Source: an uncultured Eubacteriales bacterium
Lineage (GTDB): Bacteria; Bacillota; Clostridia; UBA1381; UMGS1253
Direction: 5' to 3'
Assembly (NCBI GenBank): GCA_902492065.1
Contig: CABUKE010000001.1
Coordinates: 434,001 to 498,000 of the forward strand
DNA: 64,000 nt
The notes beneath the pieces were generated by a model. That model was not told where the DNA came from and did not search any database. It saw only the letters and a list, made by a program, of their open reading frames with translations. The translations under genes were made by a program, and so were the position numbers. This document shows, in pieces, positions 56,586 through 64,000 of the stretch. The first letter of the stretch is position 1. Every line of letters starts with the position of its first letter.

Positions 56586-57065
56586 ATGTCAAATACGTTA
56601 GTTGCTTATTTTTCCGCCAGCGGTGTGACTGCGCGGCTGGCTAAGACTTTTGCGGCGGTAACCGGCGGCGATTTGTATGAGATTCGTCCTGCCGTACCGT
56701 ATACGGAGGCGGACTTGAACTGGAATAACAAACAGAGCCGTAGCAGCGTAGAGATGAACGACCCGGCTGCCCGGCCGGAAATTGCCGTTCCGGTAACGGA
56801 TATGGCGCAGTATGATACGGTATTCGTGGGTTTTCCAATCTGGTGGTACGAAGCGCCGCGCATTATTGAAACTTTTCTGGAGAGCTATGACTTTTCCGGT
56901 AAAACGGTAGTTCCCTTTGCTACCTCCGGCGGAAGCGGCATGGGCGAAACGGAACGCATTTTGCAAAAAAGCTGTCCCGCCGCAACCGTACTGGCCGGCA
57001 GGAGATTAAGCGGATCCGCGTCGGAGAGCACAGTATCCGATTGGGTCAAAAGCTTGGGACTATAA
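56586..57065 (+). CDS. Flavodoxin
   Basis: 159 aa. VAYFSASGVTARLAKTFA is the phosphate loop for FMN, and VFVGFPIWWYEAP and FATSGGSGMG bind the isoalloxazine ring. It is the long-chain-like NAD(P)H/flavodoxin type often paired with aldo/keto reductases. It can carry electrons to the neighbouring reductase or reduce quinone-like substrates. ATG 56586 follows GGGAGG. It is the last gene before a bidirectional terminator. Confidence 0.92.
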   Translation: MSNTLVAYFSASGVTARLAKTFAAVTGGDLYEIRPAVPYTEADLNWNNKQSRSSVEMNDPAARPEIAVPVTDMAQYDTVFVGFPIWWYEAPRIIETFLESYDFSGKTVVPFATSGGSGMGETERILQKSCPAATVLAGRRLSGSASESTVSDWVKSLGL

Positions 57066-57073
57066 ATGCACAC

Positions 57074-57110
57074 AAAAAACAGGAGCTTAAAAGCTCCTGT
57101 TTTCTATTTT
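57074..57110. terminator. Bidirectional terminator
   Basis: AAAACAGGAGCTT pairs with AAGCTCCTGTTTT, with T runs on the + strand and A runs (T on minus) on the other side. It serves flavodoxin and the convergent RNase J gene. Confidence 0.9.
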
Positions 57111-57118
57111 CTGTTCTC

Positions 57119-58786
57119 TTAAACTTCCATAACAACCGGCAATATCATCGGGGAACGCTTTGTCTTTGCAAACATAAAGTCGCTCAGCGCATTGCGCATA
57201 GCGAGTTTAAGCGCCGACCAGTCCGTTGCGCCCTTTGCGATGCACTTGTCAAGCGCATCTTTTGTGACCTTACGCGCTTCCTCCATCAGATCCTCCGCCT
57301 CGCGTACATAAACGAATCCGCGGGAGATGATGTCCGGCCCGGCAACAAGCTCGCCATTGTCCTCGCTGATGGAAACGACGCAGACGATCAGCCCATCGTT
57401 AGAGAGGTGCTTGCGGTCGCGCAGAACAATGTTACCCACATCGCCGACGCCAAGCCCATCGACCAGCAGTTTGCCGGACGGCACCATGCCGAGCATTTTG
57501 GCGCTGTTGTTGTCGATTTCCAGCACGCGCCCGTTTTCCATGATGAAGATGTTGCGTTCGTCAATACCGACCTGCATACCAAGCTGTTTGTGGCGGTGCA
57601 GGTGACGATATTCGCCGTGAACCGGCATAAAGAATTTCGGCTTTGTCAGTGCGAGCATCATTTTAAGCTCTTCCTGGCACGCGTGGCCGGAAACATGAAC
57701 CTCTGCAAGCGATTCGTAGATAACCTCTGTTCCGTGGCGGAACAGCTCGTTAATTACGCGGGAGATTGTCTTTTCGTTCCCGGGAATCGGGCTTGCCGAT
57801 ATGATAATCAAGTCGTTCGGCGTCAGCTCGACCTTTCGATGGTCGGAATACGCCATCCGGAACAGCGCGCTCATAGCTTCTCCCTGAGAGCCGGTCGTCA
57901 CAATAACGAGCTGGTCGTCTGGGTACCGTTTGATGTCGTCGATGCTGATTAAGGTTTTCTCCGGTATTGTCATGTAGCCGAGCATGATTGCCACTTCCAC
58001 GACATTCTCCATACTTCTGCCGGAAACGGCAACCTTTCTTCCGTATTTTGCCGCCGCATTTATGATTTGCTGAACCCTGTGAACATTCGATGCAAATGTA
58101 GCGACAATGATACGTTTTGTGCAGTTTTTAAAAATTTCGTCGAATTTATCCCCGACCGTGCGCTCGCTCATGGTATAACCCTTGCGCTCCACGTTGGTCG
58201 AGTCACTCATCAGAAGCATGACCCCCTCGCGGCCCAGCTCGCCGAGGCGCGTCAGGTCAATCATTTCTCCCTCAATAGGGGTAGAGTCAATCTTGAAGTC
58301 GCCCGTATGCACGACCGTACCGGCAGGCGACTTGATTGCAAGCGCTACCGAACCCGCAATCGAGTGGTTTGAGCGGATAATCTCCACGCTGAACGACTTT
58401 CCAAGCTTTAAAACATCGCCGGCCTTAACCCGGTTGAGCTTACACGAGGAAAGAATGTTGTGTTCCTTGAGCTTGTGTTCTATCAGTCCAATCGTCAGTT
58501 TCGTCCCATACACCGGGACATTAATTTTTTTCAGGACAAATGGCAGCGCGCCGATATGATCCTCGTGTCCGTGCGTAATCACAAACGCGCGCACCTTGTC
58601 CTTGTTCTTCTCGAGATACGCAATGTCCGGGATGACAAGGTCAACGCCGGGCATATCGTCGTCCGGGAAGGCGATCCCACAGTCAACCACGATAATGTCG
58701 TCGCCGTACTCGAATACCGTCATGTTTTTGCCAATTTCGTTCAGGCCACCTAACGGTATAATTTTCAGTTTTTGTTTTTTTGGCAC
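57119..58786 (-). CDS. rnj: Ribonuclease J
   Basis: 555 aa. The metallo-beta-lactamase core carries THGHEDHIGALPFVL (HxHxDH), VHTGDFKID and the beta-CASP segment with SDSTNVERKG. FMPVHGEYRHL and the C-terminal oligomerisation domain follow. RNase J is an endonuclease and 5'-3' exonuclease that matures rRNA and degrades mRNA in Gram-positives. The start is GTG 58786, 7 bases after GGAGG. It stands alone with terminators at both ends; the upstream 166 bases have no clear promoter. Confidence 0.96.
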   Translation of the reverse strand: MPKKQKLKIIPLGGLNEIGKNMTVFEYGDDIIVVDCGIAFPDDDMPGVDLVIPDIAYLEKNKDKVRAFVITHGHEDHIGALPFVLKKINVPVYGTKLTIGLIEHKLKEHNILSSCKLNRVKAGDVLKLGKSFSVEIIRSNHSIAGSVALAIKSPAGTVVHTGDFKIDSTPIEGEMIDLTRLGELGREGVMLLMSDSTNVERKGYTMSERTVGDKFDEIFKNCTKRIIVATFASNVHRVQQIINAAAKYGRKVAVSGRSMENVVEVAIMLGYMTIPEKTLISIDDIKRYPDDQLVIVTTGSQGEAMSALFRMAYSDHRKVELTPNDLIIISASPIPGNEKTISRVINELFRHGTEVIYESLAEVHVSGHACQEELKMMLALTKPKFFMPVHGEYRHLHRHKQLGMQVGIDERNIFIMENGRVLEIDNNSAKMLGMVPSGKLLVDGLGVGDVGNIVLRDRKHLSNDGLIVCVVSISEDNGELVAGPDIISRGFVYVREAEDLMEEARKVTKDALDKCIAKGATDWSALKLAMRNALSDFMFAKTKRSPMILPVVMEV

Positions 58787-58951
58787 AAATAAACCTCCGT
58801 TTCTATTTTATTTTCCGTCCGTTCATGATTAAAAAATGTTTTTGCAGTTGAGGCTGCACCCTTCATCTACAAGATATTGCATTTTCCGTTCACAACAAAT
58901 CAGTATATAGTTTACCACAAATTTCATGTTTCGTCAATGGCGCCTCGGCGC

Positions 58952-59023
58952 AAAAAAACGCCGCCTTTCGCACCCGTTTTATTTAATCTGTACAGACTTC
59001 CATAAAATTATGTGCGAAGGCGG
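58952..59023 (-). terminator. Terminator of the GH28-like gene
   Basis: On the minus strand CCGCCTTCGCAC (59023-59012) pairs with GTGCGAAAGGCGG (58973-58961) around a 38-base loop, then CGTTTTTTTG. The long loop is unusual; an alternative stem is not obvious. Confidence 0.65.
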
Positions 59024-59082
59024 TAGAAAATTTCGTTACGGTTTGCTTTACGATTGTTGTTCTGTTATTTTCCGTATGACTC

Positions 59083-60495
59083 CTATGCTTCTGGTTCAAT
59101 TTTAAACTTGCAGTTTCTGGCTGTGACATTATTGATCTGGAGTACACCTTCTTTTTCTTTTACCCGAACCGGCAAAGAGGCGTCAGGACATATAATGCGG
59201 TCAAACAATATATTTTCATAGCGCAGGTGAAAACCGGACAAATCGTCGACTTCTTCACATTTCTGTGTCCCCAGCCCGGCCATCCTGCCGAGCCGCTCCA
59301 CGGAAATTTTAATCAGCCAGGGCCGGTATCCGGGCTGGTATACATAGGATTTGTTTTCTTCACTTTCAAGCATTTCGCTCCTGTACTCATTTTCCGGGTC
59401 AATATGGATATTTTCGTAGGTAATGTTTTGAATGATTGAACGGCCGCTTCCGTACCAGGTCGTAATATTCATCGCGGTATTACAGAGATGAATCAGATAA
59501 TTGTTTTGAAATGTGACATTACGGATACAGGTGGGCTTATGTCCGCACCACACCTCCAGCGATTTGCCCCAGTCGCACCAGAGCACACAGTTTTCGACTG
59601 TTACATTTTCTACATCGCCGTCCTCGCCGTCCAAATAGGCCCCTCTTGCGACAAAACAATCGTCAAACGAGCGCACAAAACAGTTTTTCACAATCACATT
59701 TTTTGATGTGCAGATGTCAATGCCGTCGGCATTGTAACGCCATTGCCCGACTATCTTTACATTGTCAATTGTAATATTTTCACAGCCGTTCCGGGTAATC
59801 AGCGCCCACAGCGGCGCATCTTTTAATATAATTCCTTCTACCGTAACATTCTTACAATGATGCAGAACAAGATTTCCGGTAAATTTTATATCCGCTTCTG
59901 AAATACCCTTTGCATTAAGCGCGTCAATGACCGAATGCCCGCCTTCGCCGATGTCGTTTCCGCGCCGATAGGGGGAGGAGTCAAGCACACCCCGTCCTGC
60001 AATGGTTACATTATGTGCGTCTTTCGCGTAGACCACGCCGTATACAACCGCGCCTTCTTCGATATAGAGCGTCTGGTTTGATTTAAGCCAAATCAGACCG
60101 GCGTTATGCGCACCCTTGCCATAATAGAGCGTGTTGCTGCTTAGCGCAGGTTTTTGACTTTTGGGATTTATAAAAACATGCAATGCGTTATGGAAGCCAT
60201 CCGCTTCAAAAGTAAAGTGCCGGGGCTGGTCAATTGTAAGCGTTACCGTGTTTTGGACGCGCTTATCCGACAAATCGAAGGATAGCGGCCGGATTTCGTA
60301 GCGTTCAAAGCCTTCTTTGACGCAGATTTCCATATTTATTGTATGTTCCATGTCAACAGTGACAAAGTAAGCTTCCTCGGTCTGCGAAAGCGGCCGCTGC
60401 GCGCCGTTCCACACTTTATTAAAGGGCATTGCGGACACGCGGGCCTTTTGTACGCGGCACGCTGTGCCGTCAATCTTCACTTCATATGTTTTCAC
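59083..60495 (-). CDS. Right-handed beta-helix glycoside hydrolase, GH28-like
   Basis: 470 aa. After an N-terminal beta-sandwich (1-130) comes a parallel beta-helix. The catalytic region NADGIDICTSKNVIVKN and SFDDCFVARG is in the place of the GH28 NTDG and DD motifs of polygalacturonases. The other GH28 signature (GHG) is not obvious; LEVWCGHKPTC lies near it. No signal peptide is seen, so it acts inside the cell on imported oligosaccharides. The start is GTG 60495 behind AAGGAGG. The next gene (TIM-barrel isomerase) lies 26 bases upstream on the same strand and forms an operon with it. Confidence 0.8.
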   Translation of the reverse strand: MKTYEVKIDGTACRVQKARVSAMPFNKVWNGAQRPLSQTEEAYFVTVDMEHTINMEICVKEGFERYEIRPLSFDLSDKRVQNTVTLTIDQPRHFTFEADGFHNALHVFINPKSQKPALSSNTLYYGKGAHNAGLIWLKSNQTLYIEEGAVVYGVVYAKDAHNVTIAGRGVLDSSPYRRGNDIGEGGHSVIDALNAKGISEADIKFTGNLVLHHCKNVTVEGIILKDAPLWALITRNGCENITIDNVKIVGQWRYNADGIDICTSKNVIVKNCFVRSFDDCFVARGAYLDGEDGDVENVTVENCVLWCDWGKSLEVWCGHKPTCIRNVTFQNNYLIHLCNTAMNITTWYGSGRSIIQNITYENIHIDPENEYRSEMLESEENKSYVYQPGYRPWLIKISVERLGRMAGLGTQKCEEVDDLSGFHLRYENILFDRIICPDASLPVRVKEKEGVLQINNVTARNCKFKIEPEA

Positions 60496-60521
60496 GGAAA
60501 AACCCTCCTTATATGATACGG

Positions 60522-61349
60522 CTATACAATTCTTTCAAAATTCGCGCAAAGTTTTTTATAGCAGGCTTCGATTTGCGATAGCGTATAGCCGTATTTATCG
60601 CTCAGCTCAAACAATAGCGGACCGCTGTAGCCTGAAGCGAGCAGGGACTTGAAAATAGCGTTCCAATTGTTAATGCCCTCACCCGGCATACGATGGCGTT
60701 CGTCTATGCGGTCGTAGTCGCTGATATGGAGCGTGATAATTTTGTCGCCAAATGCACGCACGAACGCCTCGTTCGTGTCCGTCAGCATGTGGTTCGTGTC
60801 AAAGCATACGCGCAGGCGGCTGTCACAGGAGAGAAGCTGTGCCATGCTATCAATGCTGTTGCCCAGACACGTACGCGGCAGGCATTCGACCGCGATTTGC
60901 GCGCCAAAGGAGGCAGCCTCGTCTGCTAAAATACGCAGCGACTGTTTGCTGGCCTCGGTCTGTTTCCAGCGGTCGTCTGGAAGCACCGGTTCGAAGGAGG
61001 GGTGGACGACGATAACTTTGATATCGGTTTCTGCCCGCAGAAAATGCAGCATGGCAAGCTGGCGTTCCACCGCTTTTTGGCGCAGAGCCACGTTCAGATT
61101 GGCCAAATCGTACGGGTCCCAGAAGGAAAGGTGTGCCGACCAGAGCGCAAGTCCTGTCCGTCCGGCGCCGGCAATCAGCTTGTTCCAATGTGCTTGGATG
61201 GATTCGTTATTCATAGCCGGCGAATGGCCGCCGATGGACAATTCAATTGCGCTAATGCCGCAGGCTTTACATTCCCGTAGAAGGTCAGGCGATGCGGAGG
61301 GCAAAAACGAGCTCGACAGGGCGAGCGGTAAATCCGTTAGACACTTCAT
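60522..61349 (-). CDS. Sugar phosphate isomerase/epimerase, xylose-isomerase-like TIM barrel
   Basis: 275 aa. The AP_endonuc_2/xylose isomerase-like fold shows LWSAHLSFWDPYDL, IVVHPSFEPV, IAVECLPRTCLGNS (metal Glu) and VCFDTNHMLTD (metal Asp), then LHISDYDRIDERHRMPGEG. These are the metal ligand positions of the family, which includes ketose epimerases and inosose isomerases. The start is the second of two adjacent ATGs, after GAGGTGG; the first is also possible. It precedes the GH28-like gene on the minus strand, which suggests uronic acid or uncommon sugar use. Confidence 0.82.
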   Translation of the reverse strand: MKCLTDLPLALSSSFLPSASPDLLRECKACGISAIELSIGGHSPAMNNESIQAHWNKLIAGAGRTGLALWSAHLSFWDPYDLANLNVALRQKAVERQLAMLHFLRAETDIKVIVVHPSFEPVLPDDRWKQTEASKQSLRILADEAASFGAQIAVECLPRTCLGNSIDSMAQLLSCDSRLRVCFDTNHMLTDTNEAFVRAFGDKIITLHISDYDRIDERHRMPGEGINNWNAIFKSLLASGYSGPLLFELSDKYGYTLSQIEACYKKLCANFERIV

Positions 61350-61469
61350 CATACCACCTCACAGTTTTTTTCTATCGTATCACAACCAGAGGAAAAGCGC
61401 AATCAAAAAGCACTCTTTTCTTGCTTTTCTACAATAAAACAATTATAATAAAACACAGAGGTGAATAGA

Positions 61470-62384
61470 ATGGTATTGGTAAGTGTCATAATACCGACCT
61501 GGCACGGCAAGACAGAGCTTTTGCGCCGCGCTGTTGACTCTGTACTGGCGCAGACCTATGAAAACGTGGAGGTCGTTTTGGTGGATGACAACGGTGACGC
61601 CGCTTCTGCCTCCTACCGGGAGAATGCCCGCAGACTTGCGGAGAGCTATGGAGAGCGGGTCGTATATATTCAAAATACTGGGAACATAGGCGGAGCATTG
61701 TCGCGCAATCATGGGATTGAACACGCAAAGGGAGATTATATTACATTTTTGGACGATGATGACCGATATTTGCCGAAAAAGGTAGAAAACCAACTTGTAT
61801 ATATGCAGGAAAACGGCCTGGATATGTGCTTTACAGAGCTCCGTTTTTGCAATTATCAGGATAAGACGGTGGACTACCGGGAGCATCTGGGGCTGGAGGG
61901 TTTTGACAGAAAGTCGCTCCTGCGCCGCCATCTGATGCACCATATCATTGGGACACCTACCTTTATGTACAAAAGAAAAGCGATTGAGAAGGTAGGGGGC
62001 TTTGACGATGCAAAGGTGAGCCAGGAATGGTATTTGATGTACAAGACAATTATGACGGACGGAATCAAAATCGGCTATTACCCGCACTGCGACGTTGTGG
62101 CATACCGGAACCCCACTGGGGGGATCAGCGGCGGGCCGCACAAGATTGCGTGGGAAAAGAAGCTGTATCAGTTCAAAAAGCGGCATTTTGACCTTCTGAG
62201 CAAAAAGGAACAGCGTTACGTTACCTTTCGGTTTTATGCCGTTTTGACAGCGGCGGCAAAACGGAACCGGAAGTATTTGCTCGCGCTGGGCTATTTGTGC
62301 AGGTGCTTTTTTACATCGCCGTGCAATTTCTTTCGGGAGCTTATCCACATGGCGCAAAAGCGCAGGCAATATAAGTTTAAGTAA
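61470..62384 (+). CDS. Glycosyltransferase family 2
   Basis: 304 aa. VSVIIPTWHGKTELLRRAVD and VEVVLVDDNGD begin the GT-A fold, and LDDDDRYLPKK holds the metal-binding DxD motif. GTPTFMYKRKAIEKVGGFDD and QEWYLMYK follow, as in surface polysaccharide GT2 enzymes. The start is ATG 61470, 6 bases after GAGGTG; GTG 61461 overlaps the site. It has a basic C-terminus with no membrane helix. It is 17 bases before the oxidoreductase gene, suggesting co-transcription. Confidence 0.9.
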   Translation: MVLVSVIIPTWHGKTELLRRAVDSVLAQTYENVEVVLVDDNGDAASASYRENARRLAESYGERVVYIQNTGNIGGALSRNHGIEHAKGDYITFLDDDDRYLPKKVENQLVYMQENGLDMCFTELRFCNYQDKTVDYREHLGLEGFDRKSLLRRHLMHHIIGTPTFMYKRKAIEKVGGFDDAKVSQEWYLMYKTIMTDGIKIGYYPHCDVVAYRNPTGGISGGPHKIAWEKKLYQFKKRHFDLLSKKEQRYVTFRFYAVLTAAAKRNRKYLLALGYLCRCFFTSPCNFFRELIHMAQKRRQYKFK

Positions 62385-62401
62385 AAGAGGAGTCCGTGCA
62401 G

Positions 62402-63394
62402 ATGAAAAAATTTAAAGTTTGTATCGTTGGGTGCGGGTTTATGACGAAGGAGGGGCACGGCCCGTCCTGCGCCAAGTATGCAGCAGAACACGACGGCGTA
62501 GAGCTGGCGGCGTGCTGCGACATTAATCCCGCGGCGGCGCAGGAGGTCTGTGACCGCTTCGGATTTGCACGCGCATACACCGACTACCTCGAAATGGTGG
62601 AACGGGAGCGGCCGGACGCTGTGATAGTCGTTACGCCGGACACGCTGACGTGTGAAGTCAGCGTTGCATTGCTAAAGCGCAAGATTCCGATTCTGCTGGA
62701 AAAACCGCCGGGACTCGACCGGGAGCAGACGATGTCGATTCACCGTGCGGCGATGGAAAACCATACGCCGGCGCGCGTTGCGTTTAACCGGCGGTATACG
62801 CCGCTGTTGCGCGCATTGGCGGAGGAGATGCAGCAGACAGGCGCGCCTTTGCAGGATATCAGTTGCATGTTTATTCGCGTTGGGCGGAAGGACGAGGACT
62901 TTTCCACGACGGCGATTCATGGAATCGATACAGTAAAATACCTGGCTGGATGCGAATATGAAACTGCGGCATTTCAGTACCAGGACATTGTGTTTGAGGA
63001 TAAGCCGGTTACAAACACGCTTATGAGCGCAAAGATGGAAAATGGCGCCTCCGCATCGCTGACATTTCTGCCGTGCGGCGGCTGCGTGGTGGAGCGGATT
63101 ACGGTAACACAGATTGGTTATACGTTCTTTCTCTATCTCCCTGTCTGGGGTGGAGCCGATGCTCCGGGGCGCCTCGACTGCATGAAGGACGGGAAAATTT
63201 ACAAGACGGTGGAGGGCGGCGCGTATACGCTGCATGAATCCAACGGTTATTATGATGAGAGCAGACTGTTTTTTGACGCGCTACGTGCTGGAGAGGAACT
63301 TGAATGTGACGTTCTCAGCGGTCTCAGCAGCGTGGAAATTGCGCAACATATGCGACAGCGAAAGAGAAATTATAAAAAATGTAATATTTTGTAA
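62402..63394 (+). CDS. Gfo/Idh/MocA family oxidoreductase
   Basis: 330 aa. KVCIVGCGFMTKEGHG forms the NAD(P)-binding turn, and IPILLEKPPGL is the conserved EKP segment with the catalytic lysine. FNRRYTPLLRAL and DIVFEDKP follow in the substrate domain. Such enzymes oxidise or epimerise sugars or inositols. The start is ATG 62402, 9 bases after GAGGAG. It follows a GT2 gene by 17 bases and could make a nucleotide sugar or modify a glycan, or be part of sugar catabolism with the minus-strand isomerase. Confidence 0.9.
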   Translation: MKKFKVCIVGCGFMTKEGHGPSCAKYAAEHDGVELAACCDINPAAAQEVCDRFGFARAYTDYLEMVERERPDAVIVVTPDTLTCEVSVALLKRKIPILLEKPPGLDREQTMSIHRAAMENHTPARVAFNRRYTPLLRALAEEMQQTGAPLQDISCMFIRVGRKDEDFSTTAIHGIDTVKYLAGCEYETAAFQYQDIVFEDKPVTNTLMSAKMENGASASLTFLPCGGCVVERITVTQIGYTFFLYLPVWGGADAPGRLDCMKDGKIYKTVEGGAYTLHESNGYYDESRLFFDALRAGEELECDVLSGLSSVEIAQHMRQRKRNYKKCNIL

Positions 63395-63432
63395 AAAAAC
63401 AACAAAAAATTAGTAAAATTAGTGTAAAATAG

Positions 63433-63461
63433 TTGTACAATATGGGAAAGCATGTTATAAT
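63433..63461 (+). promoter_or_regulatory. Promoter of the DUF805 gene
   Basis: -35 TTGTAC (63433-63438), 17-base spacer, -10 TATAAT (63456-63461), 35 bases before the start. Confidence 0.75.
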
Positions 63462-63496
63462 TTAATTGTACTATATTTTTTAGGGAGGGGTAGTAT

Positions 63497-63862
63497 ATGA
63501 ACTACTATCTGGAGTGCTTTAAAAAGTACGCCACATTTGCGGGGAGAGCAAGAAGAAAGGAATACTGGATGTTTGTTCTTTTTAACATTATTGCATCCAT
63601 TATTCTTGGCATCATTGAGAGACTGTGCGGGATTCCTTTGGTTCTGACGTCGCTGTATACTTTGGCGGTTCTGATTCCTAACATTGCCGTTATAGTGCGC
63701 CGTCTGCACGATACGGGCCGGTCCGGCGCGTGGTGGTGGATTATGTTCGTTCCGTTTATTGGGGGAATCTGGCTGCTGGTGCTGATGTGTCTGGATAGCG
63801 AGCCGACAGAGAACCAGTATGGGCCGAACCCGAAGGCTGGGGAGTCTGCGGCGCAGGCATAA
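63497..63862 (+). CDS. DUF805 membrane protein
   Basis: 121 aa. It begins MNYYLECFKKYATFAGRARRKEYW, the classic DUF805 start, with three to four membrane segments and RRLHDTGRSGAWWW in the middle. The C-terminus CLDSEPTENQYGPNP is typical. DUF805 proteins are small inner-membrane proteins without known function. AGGGAGGGG precedes ATG 63497. It has its own promoter and terminator. Confidence 0.92.
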   Translation: MNYYLECFKKYATFAGRARRKEYWMFVLFNIIASIILGIIERLCGIPLVLTSLYTLAVLIPNIAVIVRRLHDTGRSGAWWWIMFVPFIGGIWLLVLMCLDSEPTENQYGPNPKAGESAAQA

Positions 63863-63891
63863 AATCCAGGAAACTACATAAATAAGGGAAA

Positions 63892-63919
63892 AGGACGCGG
63901 TTATGCCGCGTCTTTTTTT
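63892..63919 (+). terminator. Terminator of the DUF805 gene
   Basis: GACGCGG (63894-63900), loop TTATG, CCGCGTC (63906-63912), then TTTTTTT. The final 81 bases of the window show nothing further I can support. Confidence 0.9.
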
Positions 63920-64000
63920 GCGTAAAAAAAGAGATTCTGTCAACCAAATTTTGCATAAACTATGGACAACCATTCATAAATCCACATTACGCGAATATAT

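Noticed and set aside
57041..57952. 303-aa plus-strand ORF opposite the RNase J gene
   Set aside because: The minus-strand reading is an intact RNase J with all catalytic motifs; the plus frame has no ribosome binding site and no family.
1..64000. CRISPR array, integrase, transposase or prophage genes
   Set aside because: I found no regularly spaced direct repeats and no protein with integrase, transposase or phage structural motifs in the reading frames.

Overview
The window is a contiguous piece of chromosome from an anaerobic, endospore-forming member of the class Clostridia (Bacillota). Evidence for this is a classical Gram-positive S10-spc-alpha ribosomal operon with secY, adk, map, a small KOW gene, infA and rpmJ inside it; an uninterrupted sporulation sigma factor SigK; a CIRCE-controlled groESL operon; an oxygen-sensitive class III ribonucleotide reductase (nrdDG); RNase J; strong AGGAGG-type ribosome binding sites; and frequent GTG/TTG starts. 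Coding DNA looks moderately GC-rich with AT-rich promoters. I cannot name a genus.

Layout. 1-1692: tail of proA, a uroporphyrinogen-decarboxylase-like methyltransferase and a Nudix hydrolase. 1935-4077: typA and a small convergent gene. 4313-4612: a long inverted repeat with nested hairpins. 4709-21072: one long ribosomal protein operon (rpsJ to rplQ) with a strong promoter, a structured leader and three internal GC-rich, hairpin-bearing spacers. 21086-26734: GNAT, RluA-type pseudouridine synthase, metallophosphoesterase, GNAT-YoaP fusion, sigK, an aspartate-type aminotransferase and tRNA-Gln(CTG). 26836-27170: relic of an ABC exporter. 27297-35214: GH42 beta-galactosidase, a secreted stalk-domain protein, a second metallophosphoesterase, an uncharacterised propeller/coiled-coil-like protein, a DUF3343-cysteine desulfurase pair and a BofC-like membrane protein. 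35257-41201: GGDEF-EAL protein with a polybasic tail, then ruvX, a GT4-CsaB fusion and a membrane protein on the minus strand. 41411-44760: groESL, an RHH gene with a repeat-rich promoter, a second inverted repeat, and an XRE regulator divergent from a small cysteine protein. 44876-47890: two polysaccharide-deacetylase-like proteins and a glycosyltransferase. 47977-50541: copper ATPase carrying a fused CopZ domain that has its own ribosome binding site. 51329-54566: nrdD-nrdG-dut with a NrdR-like box. 54758-57065: CMD-cupin, aldo/keto reductase and flavodoxin. 57119-63862: RNase J, a GH28-like beta-helix enzyme, a TIM-barrel isomerase, GT2, a Gfo/Idh/MocA oxidoreductase and a DUF805 protein.

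How the genes fit together. The central block supplies ribosomes, initiation factor, the secretion channel, N-terminal methionine removal and the RNA polymerase alpha subunit. Around it lie plant or host glycan use (GH42, GH28-like, TIM-barrel isomerase, Gfo/Idh/MocA), cell-envelope decoration (CsaB fusion, deacetylases, glycosyltransferases), stress response (groESL/CIRCE) and anaerobic nucleotide metabolism (nrdDG, dut).

The observations I rate highest are the copA-copZ gene-within-gene, the RHH autoregulatory promoter with four repeated 11-bp sites, the twin 17-bp operators of the XRE pair, the long inverted repeat with covarying hairpins, the recurring TTGCAA -35 element, and a metallophosphoesterase lacking its first histidine ligand. 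I found no CRISPR array, integrase, transposase or clear defence island.
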